Part shown: positions 27,598 through 36,835 of the stretch, piece by piece
How positions within the stretch are numbered: the first letter of the stretch is position 1
Layout of the letters: the number at the start of each line of letters is the position of its first letter
DNA from: Leptospira johnsonii
Lineage (GTDB): Bacteria > Spirochaetota > Leptospiria > Leptospirales > Leptospiraceae
DNA: 64,000 nucleotides
NCBI RefSeq assembly: GCF_003112675.1
Contig: NZ_BFAY01000012.1
Location: 186,001 to 250,000 of the forward strand
Direction of reading: 5' to 3'
The notes under the pieces: generated by a model
The model's input: the letters and a program-made list of their open reading frames with translations, nothing else
What the model was told of the DNA's origin: nothing
Databases searched by the model: none
Position numbers and translations under genes: made by a program

Positions 27598-28743
27598 ATG
27601 AAAACGAATCCTAGTCCGGATTGGACCAAACTACAACATTTATACCCGATAAACCGGGAAATGATCTGGTTAAACAATTGCGGGACCACCCCCGTAAACA
27701 CGGACACGATCCATGCGGTAAACGAATACCTGCAAGGTTATGCTACAAGAGGTGGCCAAACCGATGTACGCAGATACCCAACTGTTAAAAAAGTGATCCG
27801 TACCATTCTTGCTGAATTATTAGGCGTGGATGCAGAAGAACTTTCTCTGATCCATCATACAAACGAAGGGATCGGATTTATTTCCCTAGGTTTGAAACTT
27901 AAAGCAGGGGATCGTATCCTTCTTTTGGAAAACGAATATCCTTCTAATATTTATCCTTGGGAACATTGGAAAGAAAAAGGGGTCTCCATTTCTTTCGTAC
28001 CTATGTCGGAAACTCCGGATGGATTTTTAGAAAACTTAAAATCTTCTATCACTCCGGATGTAAAAGTAGTGAGCCTTTCTGCAGTGCATTGGTGCACTGG
28101 AATGCCTTTCCCATTGGAAGAGATCGGAAGTTATTTGGCCGAAAAAGGGATAGAGTTCGTTTTAGATGGGGCCCAAGGAGTGGGACTTCTTCCTGTACGT
28201 CCTAGAGAAATGGGGATTTCTTATATGGCATTCCCTGCTTGGAAATGGTTACTCGGGCCTTTAGGACTTGGGGTTTTGTACATTGCTAAGGAAAAGTTAG
28301 AAGGCCTAAATTTCCCATTTAAAGGTACCGGTTCCGTAGTAAACGACGAAGTGTATCTACCTTATAGAGAAGAGTTAAAAGGTACAGATCGTTATGAAAT
28401 TTCTACGGTGAATTTTATAGATTGGGTCTATTTCCAGTCCACATTAGAAATGCTTCATAAAGTGGGTTTTCATAATTCTATGGAAAGAATTTACGAACTC
28501 GCAGATTATCTTTCCGACAAACTCAGAGATGCAGGTTGGAAACTTGCTTCGGACCATTTTCCCGATTTTAAAACCGGGATTGTAGTCGCAGAAAAAGAAG
28601 GAGAGTCCATGGAAAACATGGTATCCGATCTCAAGAAGAACGGAGTAATGTGCGCGCTTCGATTGGGAAGGATACGTTTTTCTCCTCATATTTATCTGGC
28701 CAAGGAACAATTGGACAGGGTAGTGGACCTTCTCTCGAGATAA
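27598..28743 (+). CDS. Class V aminotransferase (cysteine desulfurase/isopenicillin-N-epimerase-like)
   Basis: The 381-residue PLP enzyme shows WLNNCGTTPVN near the N-terminus, the HHTNEGIGF phosphate region, FVLDGAQGVG (D190, Q193) and the Schiff-base lysine in FPAWKWLLGPLGLG (K216). It lacks a clear SufS/IscS-type flexible loop Cys, so a role as a lyase, epimerase or aminotransferase on a small amino acid is as likely as cysteine desulfuration. It is followed after 3 bp by a BASS transporter gene, suggesting one operon. Confidence 0.82.
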   Translation: MKTNPSPDWTKLQHLYPINREMIWLNNCGTTPVNTDTIHAVNEYLQGYATRGGQTDVRRYPTVKKVIRTILAELLGVDAEELSLIHHTNEGIGFISLGLKLKAGDRILLLENEYPSNIYPWEHWKEKGVSISFVPMSETPDGFLENLKSSITPDVKVVSLSAVHWCTGMPFPLEEIGSYLAEKGIEFVLDGAQGVGLLPVRPREMGISYMAFPAWKWLLGPLGLGVLYIAKEKLEGLNFPFKGTGSVVNDEVYLPYREELKGTDRYEISTVNFIDWVYFQSTLEMLHKVGFHNSMERIYELADYLSDKLRDAGWKLASDHFPDFKTGIVVAEKEGESMENMVSDLKKNGVMCALRLGRIRFSPHIYLAKEQLDRVVDLLSR

Positions 28744-28746
28744 TCT

Positions 28747-29712
28747 GTGGCGTCCATTTTCGAAAAGGCGGCCCTATTATTTCCACTCTGGGTGGTTTGC
28801 GGTGTGACACTCAGTTGGTTTTTTCCTTCAGTCCTTCATGGATTTAAGGGACCTTGGATCACTTACAGTTTAGGACTGACTATGCTCGGGATGGGGATCA
28901 GCCTAAGAACGGAAGATTTTACAAGAGTATTTAAGGCTCCTAAACCGATCCTGATCGGTGTGATCGGCCAATATACGATCATGCCTTTGACAGGTTGGTT
29001 TTTGGGGAACTTCTTCCAACTTCCCGCTCCTTTGGCGGTAGGTATTATAGTAGTTTCCTGTTGTCCCGGGGGAGTTGCTTCTAATGTAGTTTCCTTTTTA
29101 GCAAGAGGGGACCTTGCACTTTCAGTTACAATGACTGCGATCTCCACAGTTTTATCTGTTCTCATGACCCCGCTTCTCACCTTGTTTTTGGTAGGGAATA
29201 GTGTAGGTGCAAACGCCTCCGGTCTGTTTTTCGATACAGTCCAGGTAGTGATCCTGCCGGTGATCTTAGGAATTTTATTAAATCGTTATACTCCTAAATT
29301 TGCGGAGAAGGTGAAAATCGTTTCTCCTTTGATTGCAGTGATCCTAATCACTCTGATCGTTGCCTCCATCATAGGTTCCGGAAAAGAAGCAGTGATCCGT
29401 TCCGGATTTCATTTGATCTCTTCTGTATTTTTGCTTCATATTTCAGGGTATTTTTTCGGATATTGGGCAGCTTACTTTGGGACCAAATCTTTTGTAGTAG
29501 CTCGTACAGTTTCTATAGAAGTGGGGATGCAAAACAGCGGATTGGGTGCAGTTCTCTCCCGGAACAATTTTTCGGACCCTTTGGTGGCAATTCCCGCCGC
29601 AATTTCCAGTTTTGTGCATTCTTTGATCGGAAGTGTTCTCGCAGGGATCTGGAGAAGGTCCGTTCCCCAGGAAGAAAGGGAAAAATCGCTAATTTCAGCC
29701 GATCTTCCTTGA
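28747..29712 (+). CDS. Bile acid:sodium symporter (BASS) family transporter
   Basis: The 321-residue protein has about nine to ten membrane helices and the BASS signatures LGLTMLGMGI, VSCCPGGVASNVVSFLARGDLALS and EVGMQNSGLGAVL. Bacterial members carry organic anions such as pantothenate or keto-acids with sodium. The substrate here is unknown. The start is GTG at 28747, 3 bp after the aminotransferase stop. Confidence 0.88.
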   Translation: MASIFEKAALLFPLWVVCGVTLSWFFPSVLHGFKGPWITYSLGLTMLGMGISLRTEDFTRVFKAPKPILIGVIGQYTIMPLTGWFLGNFFQLPAPLAVGIIVVSCCPGGVASNVVSFLARGDLALSVTMTAISTVLSVLMTPLLTLFLVGNSVGANASGLFFDTVQVVILPVILGILLNRYTPKFAEKVKIVSPLIAVILITLIVASIIGSGKEAVIRSGFHLISSVFLLHISGYFFGYWAAYFGTKSFVVARTVSIEVGMQNSGLGAVLSRNNFSDPLVAIPAAISSFVHSLIGSVLAGIWRRSVPQEEREKSLISADLP

Positions 29713-29835
29713 TTTTTGGCTATCCTTTTTTTTTATAGCATAATCAGTCCGAATAGGGTAAACTGAGCGGCCAAAATTCTGGTCTAATCGGTGGATTCCT
29801 ATTTGGGCCAATCTTAGCTAAGAGTATCATCCGTC

Positions 29836-29988
29836 ATGAGAGAGATCATTAAGCTTTCTTGCCAGGTTTGTAAGAAAAATTCTTACTTCCAGACAAAGAA
29901 CAAAAAGGCGAAATCCGAGAAGTTGGTAACGAAAAAATTTTGTAAATTTTGCCGTGCCCACGTCGAACATAAGGAATCCAAGGTATAA
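29836..29988 (+). CDS. rpmG: 50S ribosomal protein L33
   Basis: This short gene encodes 50 residues starting MREIIKLSCQVCKKNSYF. The L33 fold is clear, with two zinc-type CxxC pairs (C9/C12 and C36/C39 in KKFCKFC), so it is the zinc-binding (C+) form. It ends 12 bp before the DksA-like gene. It would be missed by a 60-codon length cutoff. Confidence 0.95.
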   Translation: MREIIKLSCQVCKKNSYFQTKNKKAKSEKLVTKKFCKFCRAHVEHKESKV

Positions 29989-30000
29989 TTCCAAATCCAG

Positions 30001-30453
30001 ATGGTGACTAAAAAAGCTGCATACGATAAAAAGGTCCTGAGCGAAATATCGGACCTTCTAATGGAGAGAAAAAACTCTCTATTGGAGAAGTATGCGAAGT
30101 GGGAAGATAATAGCAAACCTTCCGGCCTGAAAGAAATGGGAGATATCGCAGATATCGCGTCGGAAATCAACGAAGAGATGTTGAGTTCCGTTTTAACCGA
30201 GTCGGAGATCGAGACCATCCGAGAAATCGACGTGGCTCTCGAGAAGATCGAGGACGGTTCCTATGGCATTTGCGAGGGGACCGGCAAAAAAATTCCTTTA
30301 GCCAGACTGAAGGCAATCCCTTGGACTCGTTATACTGTAGAATACGCCGAGGCTGTTTCCAAACACAAGGCTTCCGGCAAAAAAGGTCCACTTTCCACTA
30401 CCCTGACTGGGACCTATAAAATTCCGTCCGATCCAGATTCTCTGGACGATTAA
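30001..30453 (+). CDS. DksA/TraR-family protein with degenerate zinc finger
   Basis: The 150-residue protein has the DksA coiled coil with a tip motif DIADIA (D48, D51, A53; the DxxDxA pattern). A C-terminal globular part reads DGSYGICEGTGKKIPLARL. Only one of four zinc-finger cysteines remains (C91); the others are T94, T112 and Y115. Zinc binding as in DksA is therefore unlikely, and the protein resembles zinc-independent DksA2-type variants. It would bind the RNA polymerase secondary channel. It follows rpmG by 12 bp. Confidence 0.82.
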   Translation: MVTKKAAYDKKVLSEISDLLMERKNSLLEKYAKWEDNSKPSGLKEMGDIADIASEINEEMLSSVLTESEIETIREIDVALEKIEDGSYGICEGTGKKIPLARLKAIPWTRYTVEYAEAVSKHKASGKKGPLSTTLTGTYKIPSDPDSLDD

Positions 30454-30523
30454 TTCTCCGCACCCGATCCAGCCTATTTTTTTGGATTGAAATCTACTCG
30501 TTTTCGGCGAGCATTTCCAATTC

Positions 30524-32575
30524 GTGCCAAATCTTTTCGCCCGATTGAGGCCTCTTAAAACTCCTACCTTTCTTACACTGATTTTAACAGTGATCTTGTC
30601 CTACCTATTGCTGCGTTGGACACTTGTAGTAAGAGATCCGGATGGGAACCTGGGAATTGTATGGATCCAGTTCCTAGCTGGATTACTTCCCAATCTCCAT
30701 CATAGAAAGTCCGGTAGAATGTTCACTGCTGCATTCGCGCTACTTTCTCCTGGGTTATTGCTTTATGGAGAGGGTGGATATTTATACCTATCTGCTCTAT
30801 TTGCAGGAGCGATTTTCGGGATATTCCTAAGACAATATATCTCCACTTTTTACGGTCATCCCGCGAACGACGACGATCCTGTATTAAGATATTTTTATAT
30901 AAACCGTCCTTATAAGAATTCTTTGGAGTTCACTAAAAATCCTAGAACTGCGTTTTTAATCTTAGCAGTATTTTTGCTTTTAGATCGACTGCTTGCCTAT
31001 TTCGGAACAGATCCTCTGACTTCTTGGATCTTGCAGGATACTGAGTATTCTTCCGGGATCTCTTCTAAGTATGCGTTTGCATTGAGCTTGGACAGTATAG
31101 GTTCTTGGTTATCGGCATTCTTATACTTCTTTGCAGAAGAAACAAGTTCTCATGATACGGACCCTCCTGGAAAACATTGGAGAACCGGGATCACTGCAGG
31201 ATTCACTGCGAATTTAATTTTAGGCGCGATCCAAGGACTTGCTCCTTCTACCGATTTTCCTTTTACGGCAGGGAATGCGGAAACATTTGGAGTCTCAGCA
31301 TTCTTTCCGGATGCTTCTTCTTTCGGAATTGGAATGCCTATATTATTCGGATTTTTCTTTTACCAGATCCATAGTAGGAACTGGAGGATCTCTTCTAGAG
31401 TTCTATTAAGTATTGCAGTATTTATTTCGCTCGGCCTAGCGGGAAGATACCAAAGCTCGGGTTATTGGCTTCTGATCATTTTCCAAACTGCTTTGGTGGT
31501 AGGACTTACTTACCAAAGGGGATTCAGAAATCCGATCTGGAAATATTCTTTTATTCCATTCGTAGTTCTTGGGACTATCTCCGTTTTGGTAGGAGTCTAT
31601 TTTATCGGAGGAATGGATTGGTCCTTCACTCCTTGGCAGTTGATCCGAGAAGATGCGTCTAACGCATGGACCAAGGGCAAAACCTTCTCCAAAATGCTGG
31701 AGATCTTCTGGAAGGACGGTTGGGTACAAACCCTTTCGGCCTGGAATTGGTTCAAAGAAGCTCCGATATTCGGACAAGGATTCGGCGGATTTGCTCTGCA
31801 TTGGATCGAGTCCGGACCAAGAGGTGCATATCCTCCAAACGGGACTCAGGACTTTGCATTAACTTCTTGGGTGTTTCTACTTTCGGAAGGTGGGATCTTA
31901 TTCTTCCTTCTGTTCTTTGTTTGGGTGGGTTTGGAGTCATTTACCAGGACTTCTTATTGGTTTTTACCACTTCTATTCTTTCCTGTTACATTCTTCGAAC
32001 CTTGGACCAGCGGAGCTGGAATATTAGGTTTTCTGTTACTATGGTTTTTGAGCGCTTCCGGACCTTCTACCCGAACCTTGCCAAAATGGTGGATGGTTCC
32101 TGCTTTCAATCTGGTTTGCCTGCTATTCGGTTTGGGACTTACAGCAAAAGCGTTTATCCGGCAATCTTCTCAATTGCAAGGACCGGAATTCAGATACGAA
32201 GAAAGAAAGACTTACCAGCTTTCCGCAAAGGCAAAATTCCAAGAGAAGGCTGGGGGAAGATATCACACTTTTCGTTCAGGAACGTCTTGGGTCTTGGGTG
32301 ATAAAGGAAATATCAGCATCCGTATTGCTTTGGAAGAAGCACCTAAAGCAGGAAAACCGGTTTATATTCGTTGGATCTTCTCGGATCAGAATGGTGTAGA
32401 ATTACAATCCAGAAGCACTCCTCTGAATGCTACAGTGAACCAAGTAGGTTTAGGGGTTCCTGCAGGAGCTAAAACATTAACTGCAAAGGTGATGAGGATT
32501 TCCTGGTACCAAGCAGGACCATCCGAGTTCTATATTGGAACGGATGATTTTGACGGTCTGAACCGGATCCGTTAA
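30524..32575 (+). CDS. O-antigen ligase/Wzy-like polytopic membrane protein
   Basis: The 683-residue protein has about a dozen membrane helices (~15-510) and a periplasmic loop near 385-435. In it, WFKEAPIFGQGFGGFALHW followed by PPNGTQDFALTSWVFLLSEGG resembles the large loop of WaaL/Wzy proteins. The C-terminal ~150 residues form a soluble β-rich domain. A role in surface-glycan polymerisation or ligation is likely; ligase versus polymerase cannot be decided. The start is GTG at 30524. Its TAA stop overlaps the convergent prsW stop. Confidence 0.7.
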   Translation: MPNLFARLRPLKTPTFLTLILTVILSYLLLRWTLVVRDPDGNLGIVWIQFLAGLLPNLHHRKSGRMFTAAFALLSPGLLLYGEGGYLYLSALFAGAIFGIFLRQYISTFYGHPANDDDPVLRYFYINRPYKNSLEFTKNPRTAFLILAVFLLLDRLLAYFGTDPLTSWILQDTEYSSGISSKYAFALSLDSIGSWLSAFLYFFAEETSSHDTDPPGKHWRTGITAGFTANLILGAIQGLAPSTDFPFTAGNAETFGVSAFFPDASSFGIGMPILFGFFFYQIHSRNWRISSRVLLSIAVFISLGLAGRYQSSGYWLLIIFQTALVVGLTYQRGFRNPIWKYSFIPFVVLGTISVLVGVYFIGGMDWSFTPWQLIREDASNAWTKGKTFSKMLEIFWKDGWVQTLSAWNWFKEAPIFGQGFGGFALHWIESGPRGAYPPNGTQDFALTSWVFLLSEGGILFFLLFFVWVGLESFTRTSYWFLPLLFFPVTFFEPWTSGAGILGFLLLWFLSASGPSTRTLPKWWMVPAFNLVCLLFGLGLTAKAFIRQSSQLQGPEFRYEERKTYQLSAKAKFQEKAGGRYHTFRSGTSWVLGDKGNISIRIALEEAPKAGKPVYIRWIFSDQNGVELQSRSTPLNATVNQVGLGVPAGAKTLTAKVMRISWYQAGPSEFYIGTDDFDGLNRIR

Positions 32576-33924
32576 GCTTTTATCCCGGAAAAAGCATCTA
32601 ATGTATTTCTAAACTGCTGTTTGATCCGTATAAACCATCTCCATGCCAAAAGTCCCCAAGGGATCCGGGGGAATCTGTACAGAGCACCGCTTTCATGGTT
32701 TGGATCTTCCGGTCTGAAATTTTTCCAAACTGGAACTACAGGTATCTTCTCAAAATTTCTTCCAGCTATATAAAAGGAAACGGTCGTTTCTATATTTAGT
32801 TCCGGCTCTCGGATCACCGGAGAATAAAAACCTTTTCTAGAAAGTGAATAGGCAAGACTGGGTTCTTCATCTCCTTCTGGGCCTAAGTTTACGGAAAGGA
32901 ATAATGGGATTTTCAAAATCCTTTCTCGGAAGAATGACGGATTGATCATACCTCTTAGCAGGAACAAAAACCCGAGCCAGGCAGGATATTCCATGAATAA
33001 AGTGATAAATTCTAAAGAGGTGATATTTGCCAGATAATATGGGATCCATTCCGGAACGAATAGATAGAAGTTCAAACAGAAGATAGGAACTCCAAATAGG
33101 ATTACGGAGATAAATGATCTAATCGTAGAAAGATCTCTTAATAAAGGAATTTCTTTTATATTCTCTTTGGATTGTGCCGCTCTCAACCAAGAATCGTATC
33201 TGGAAAATTTGCGGATCATTGAATAATCATCCACATACAGATTTTCTGCCTGTAATAATTCGAATGGGAGCGTCACTTCTGCCTGGACAACCAGTAATTC
33301 TAAGGTCAAAAAGGAAAGCCCTAGGATTAAAGGGATGTATACGGTCCCGAGGCCCCCTTGTATTAGCAGAAAGTTATACAATCCATGAAGTATTACCAAA
33401 AAAGAAAATGCGGAGATGAGATCTAATCCGGAAAAATTTCCTTTTCTAGATTGCAGGAATTTTAAAATGAAAAATCCTAATATACCTCCGGAAAAAGTAT
33501 GTAAAGGCAAAGAAGTCCCTGATCTAAGTAGTCCCTGCCAAAAATCCAGTTTAAAAGAATAGAATACATTCTCTATACAACCGAAGGAAGCACCTAAAGT
33601 AAGACCGAAATACAATCCGTCCGCAAGGTTGGAGGAATTTTTCATCTGTTTTAAGAATAAAAAGATCAGGATTGCTTTGGAAGTTTCTTCCGGAATAGCT
33701 CCTATGAGCATTGCCTTGGAGAAAGCGGGATAATTTTGGAATAAGTCGAATACTCCCACTTCCCAAGCAAGAGCGATACCAGTTGCGATCATCCCATAAA
33801 AGAATGCAAGTTTTGTGAATGTGCTTCCTTGCCCGGAGTAGTAGGTCTTACGGTAAAAGTCCCAATAAAACCATGCGGCGAGAATTGCAGAGATCGGTTT
33901 GCCTAATAAGATCCAGTTTTCCAT
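32572..33924 (-). CDS. PrsW-family intramembrane metalloprotease
   Basis: The 450-residue protein has an N-terminal PrsW domain of about eight to nine helices. Its three motifs are IPEETSKA (E79-E80, K83), GASFGCIENVFY (E118, N119) and LPLHTFSGG (H142), the probable metal-binding and catalytic residues. PrsW in Bacillus cleaves an anti-sigma factor. Here a C-terminal extension (~residues 250-450) adds further membrane helices and a soluble tail not found in the basic family. No anti-sigma gene is adjacent. Confidence 0.85.
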   Translation of the reverse strand: MENWILLGKPISAILAAWFYWDFYRKTYYSGQGSTFTKLAFFYGMIATGIALAWEVGVFDLFQNYPAFSKAMLIGAIPEETSKAILIFLFLKQMKNSSNLADGLYFGLTLGASFGCIENVFYSFKLDFWQGLLRSGTSLPLHTFSGGILGFFILKFLQSRKGNFSGLDLISAFSFLVILHGLYNFLLIQGGLGTVYIPLILGLSFLTLELLVVQAEVTLPFELLQAENLYVDDYSMIRKFSRYDSWLRAAQSKENIKEIPLLRDLSTIRSFISVILFGVPIFCLNFYLFVPEWIPYYLANITSLEFITLFMEYPAWLGFLFLLRGMINPSFFRERILKIPLFLSVNLGPEGDEEPSLAYSLSRKGFYSPVIREPELNIETTVSFYIAGRNFEKIPVVPVWKNFRPEDPNHESGALYRFPRIPWGLLAWRWFIRIKQQFRNTLDAFSGIKA

Positions 33925-34076
33925 TCGCTTATAGTCCGGCCCAAAAACTTAGGTAACAGGTCGATACCGAGTTCCGGGCTTCAAGAGCCTAGAAGGCCCT
34001 AATAAAAAAGGCGTCGCTCGACAATTTTAAGCGACGCCTTTCAATCCGCAACTTTTGTAAGCGGAGTTCGTTATCT
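33925..34076. other. Spacer between lruC and prsW
   Basis: The 152-bp gap holds the lruC terminator and the short upstream region of prsW, both minus strand. Apart from a GGGCTTCAAGAGCCTAGAAGGCCC-like imperfect repeat region, nothing else is apparent. Confidence 0.4.
34007..34041 (-). terminator. Rho-independent terminator of lruC
   Basis: AAAGGCGTCGCT (34007-34018) pairs perfectly over 12 bp with AGCGACGCCTTT (34030-34041) around an 11-base loop. On the minus strand the stem is followed by TTTATT after its own T-run, the form of a strong intrinsic terminator, 36 bp after the lruC stop. Confidence 0.88.
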
Positions 34077-36029
34077 CTACGCGACTAAACTTTGTTTTTT
34101 TCTCAGGAAATAAACCGCAATTCCACCTGCGATGACTAATCCCATCGCATAGAAGATCGCAAATTTTTTCACTGAAAGAAACAGATAACCGAGTAGGCTA
34201 CTATCACTTGGAACAGGGAATACTTTGGACTCGTTGGTCACATCATAGTACCAAGTTTTGTATTCTTTTCCACCGGAAGACACCCAAAGATTGAACTCTG
34301 AATATCCTGATTCGGAATCCTTTCTAATATCGTATTTTTCATACGGATATTTCCAAGCGCCTGGAACCAAGATTGCCCAAGGGAATCCTGTGTTATCCAG
34401 ATACTTATCCGTTCCGTTATTGTTCTTATACAATCCAGGGAAATGGATCTCTTGTTTTGTATTGAGAACATAGGCATACAGATCGTAAGGGAAGGATCCA
34501 AGTTTCGCTCTTTCTACAGGAGCATTGAATACGATCTCTACAGTTGCGACAAATCCAGGTTTGAACACATCCCCAGGGTGAACGTTTTGACCTCTGATCG
34601 TTTTGTTAGAATCATCGAAGATCTGGTAACCTGATTTCAAGTTCGCGGCAGTAACACTTACAGTGTTCGTTGCAACTTCAACTTTTCCGTCCGCTTGGGT
34701 CAGTTTATAAGTGATAGAAGCTCCTACATCCACAGGCAACTTGATAAACAATTGGTGTCTATAACCTGCGCCTTTAGCTACGTGTTGGTAAGTTCCTTTC
34801 AGTCTTACGATCTTTCCAGAAGAGTTTAGATCTTCTTTATTCTTAAATTGGATCACATAATCGTTTAAGTCTGCATCACCTGCGGAAGGATACGAGTCTT
34901 CAAATGCAACGGTGAAAACTCCTTCTGCAGGATAAGTTACTTCGGTAGAACGGGTCGCATCGTTCGGATAAATATCAGTATCGTCTGGAACTCCGTCGCT
35001 GTCAGTATCCGCAATTTGGGTAGCAGGAAGATTGACTTCATATCTGATAGTTCTGTTGATCCCAAGAACTGAGTCCAAACTTACGTACTGAGAAATGGAT
35101 TCTCCGCCGATCGAAATATCTATAGTAATATTTCCTACGGAAGTCGGAACAGTTAAGGTCCCGGTTACTTTTCCGGAAGAATCGGAAACACCTTGGAATA
35201 GTATATTATTGTTTTCATCATATACTAGGACAGTAGCTCCCGAAACCACATTAGACTTCTTATCCAAAACGGTAAGGTTTAAAGGAATATTGATCGTAGT
35301 ATTGTAGTTAAAACTAGGTTCTCCTTTTGGATCTTCTACCACGACTACAGCTACAGTAGGTGTTCCAGAAGAATCTCCCGATCCTGATCCATTATTGGAA
35401 CCGCTTCCTGTATCGGAATTAGAACCCGTGTTTGAGTTATCAGAAGATCCTGAGTTTCCGCTATTAGAAGACCCATTCGATGCACTGGAATCTCCGGAAG
35501 AAGAGGAAGAATTCGAAGAACCGCTGGAAGAAGAATCGTTAGAGCCAGAATTACCACTGGACGCAGTATTGTTTCCCGAATCAGAAGAAGAGCCCGAGTT
35601 AGAGCTGGAGTTTGAATCAGAAGATCCAGAACTGCTACTTCCTCCATTGGAGGATCCGCTATTATTACTTGCAGTGTCGGAAGGAGATCCAGACGTATTA
35701 GAAGAATCTGAAGTATTCGAATTGGAAGAAGTTTGGTCAGAAGAACCGGACGATCCGCTGTTAGAACTGCCACTTCCTGAATTAGAATTGGACGGGGTAG
35801 TGGTAGAACCTCCACTATTATTCGTACTATCCGCAGGTGGGGTCACAGGATTTCCGGAACCATCTCCTGGAACAAATACTACTCCAGGACTACCGCTATT
35901 TCCCGGAACCCCTCCGGTTGCGGTATGTTGGCTTCCTAGGAAAAAAAACGGTAATAAAAGGCCATTCTTCTTATGGCCGCAGTTGTAAACGAACCCGGCA
36001 ATTATTGCCAAGGCTAGGAACTTTTTCAT
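34077..36029 (-). CDS. lruC: LruC-domain lipoprotein with Ser/Gly/Asn-rich region
   Basis: ATG 36029 gives 650 residues; an ATG five codons upstream lacks the ribosome site GGGGAG. A signal peptide ends at lipobox FVYNC (C17). Residues ~68-221 are nearly all Ser, Gly, Asn, Asp and Thr. A β-domain (~240-330) follows, then a DSDGVPDDTD calcium-loop-like motif and the LruC domain (~360-600) with FTVAFEDSYPSAGDADLNDYV and GYRHQLFIKL. The end has a membrane helix and basic tail (YAMGLVIAGGIAVYFLRKK). LruC was named in Leptospira as a lipoprotein antigen. Double anchoring is unusual. Confidence 0.8.
   Translation of the reverse strand: MKKFLALAIIAGFVYNCGHKKNGLLLPFFFLGSQHTATGGVPGNSGSPGVVFVPGDGSGNPVTPPADSTNNSGGSTTTPSNSNSGSGSSNSGSSGSSDQTSSNSNTSDSSNTSGSPSDTASNNSGSSNGGSSSSGSSDSNSSSNSGSSSDSGNNTASSGNSGSNDSSSSGSSNSSSSSGDSSASNGSSNSGNSGSSDNSNTGSNSDTGSGSNNGSGSGDSSGTPTVAVVVVEDPKGEPSFNYNTTINIPLNLTVLDKKSNVVSGATVLVYDENNNILFQGVSDSSGKVTGTLTVPTSVGNITIDISIGGESISQYVSLDSVLGINRTIRYEVNLPATQIADTDSDGVPDDTDIYPNDATRSTEVTYPAEGVFTVAFEDSYPSAGDADLNDYVIQFKNKEDLNSSGKIVRLKGTYQHVAKGAGYRHQLFIKLPVDVGASITYKLTQADGKVEVATNTVSVTAANLKSGYQIFDDSNKTIRGQNVHPGDVFKPGFVATVEIVFNAPVERAKLGSFPYDLYAYVLNTKQEIHFPGLYKNNNGTDKYLDNTGFPWAILVPGAWKYPYEKYDIRKDSESGYSEFNLWVSSGGKEYKTWYYDVTNESKVFPVPSDSSLLGYLFLSVKKFAIFYAMGLVIAGGIAVYFLRKKQSLVA
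35367..35828 (-). repeat. Low-complexity Ser/Gly/Asn/Asp-coding tract in lruC
   Basis: This 462-bp stretch codes residues ~68-221 of the LruC protein and consists of irregular short repeats of Ser, Gly, Asn and Asp codons. It also opens long false frames on both strands. Such tracts often vary in length between strains and would form a flexible surface spacer. Confidence 0.85.
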
Positions 36030-36088
36030 GAAGGGTCTCCCCACTCTAATCTCTTTACCTTAAGGAGACGGGGTGAAAAGGATTGGTA

Positions 36089-36835
36089 CTACGGTCGAAA
36101 AGGTTTTTTTCCTATATGAAGTACGCTATTCCCAAATACAAAATTGGTATATCTGACCTTCTCGAAACCTATTTGTTCCAATTTGGATTTTAAACCTTCT
36201 TGGTCCGGATAATAAAGAGAAGAAACCGGCAAATAATCGAACATCTCGTTTTTGCCTCCCCAGAGTACATAACCGAAAAGAGGAACAATTCTGAAAAAAT
36301 AAAAATCGGCGAATGCTTTTATAAAAGGATTTTTGACCTTTCCCACGTCCAGGTTGGCGAATACCCCTCCGGGTTTGAGCACTCTATAAATTTCTGACAA
36401 TGCTTTGTCTAGGTCGTTCACATTCCTTAGACCAAAACCGATGCTGACTGCGTCCAGGCTTTCACTTTTGACCTGGGAGAGATTGGTTGCATCTCCCCAT
36501 TCTATCTTGACTCTACCTTGGTTGATCGGTTTTTCGAGTCTTGTTTTTGCGACTTCTAACATGTTTTCAGAGAAGTCCAAACTTAGTAAAGATTCCACTC
36601 TTAGAGATCTTTCCAGGCGGACGGAAATATCTCCTGTCCCGCAACAGAGATCTAAAACTCGGATGGACCCCTTGGTTTCAGTTTCGATCTCTTCTACCAG
36701 TTTATTCTTCCAAGATCTATGCAAGAAGAAGCTACTACAATCGTTGAAACGATCGTATTTGGAAGCGATCTTATTGAAATTTACTCGAACGAAATCGGCC
36801 TTCGTATCTGAAGAAGGCATTTGAAAAGAGGCCAT
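36089..36835 (-). CDS. ubiE: Demethylmenaquinone methyltransferase
   Basis: The 248-residue SAM-dependent methyltransferase shows the UbiE/MenG pattern: FNKIASKYDRFND near the N-terminus, the SAM-binding motif VLDLCCGTGDIS, DAVSIGFGLRNVNDLDKALSEIYRVLKPGG and a C-terminal FGNSVLHIGKK. It performs the last C-methylation of menaquinone. A GAGGG ribosome site precedes ATG 36835. The lruC gene follows 59 bp downstream. Confidence 0.92.
   Translation of the reverse strand: MASFQMPSSDTKADFVRVNFNKIASKYDRFNDCSSFFLHRSWKNKLVEEIETETKGSIRVLDLCCGTGDISVRLERSLRVESLLSLDFSENMLEVAKTRLEKPINQGRVKIEWGDATNLSQVKSESLDAVSIGFGLRNVNDLDKALSEIYRVLKPGGVFANLDVGKVKNPFIKAFADFYFFRIVPLFGYVLWGGKNEMFDYLPVSSLYYPDQEGLKSKLEQIGFEKVRYTNFVFGNSVLHIGKKPFRP

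Noticed and set aside
31666..32301. 211-codon plus frame inside the Wzy-like gene
   Set aside because: It is a second frame of a coding gene, Arg/Ser-rich with no start signal.
35351..35988. Long open frames on both strands across the lruC repeat (154 residues minus, 197 acidic residues plus)
   Set aside because: They are opened by the Ser/Gly/Asn codon repeats of lruC in other frames; compositions are Leu/Ile- or Glu/Leu-only and no ribosome site fits.
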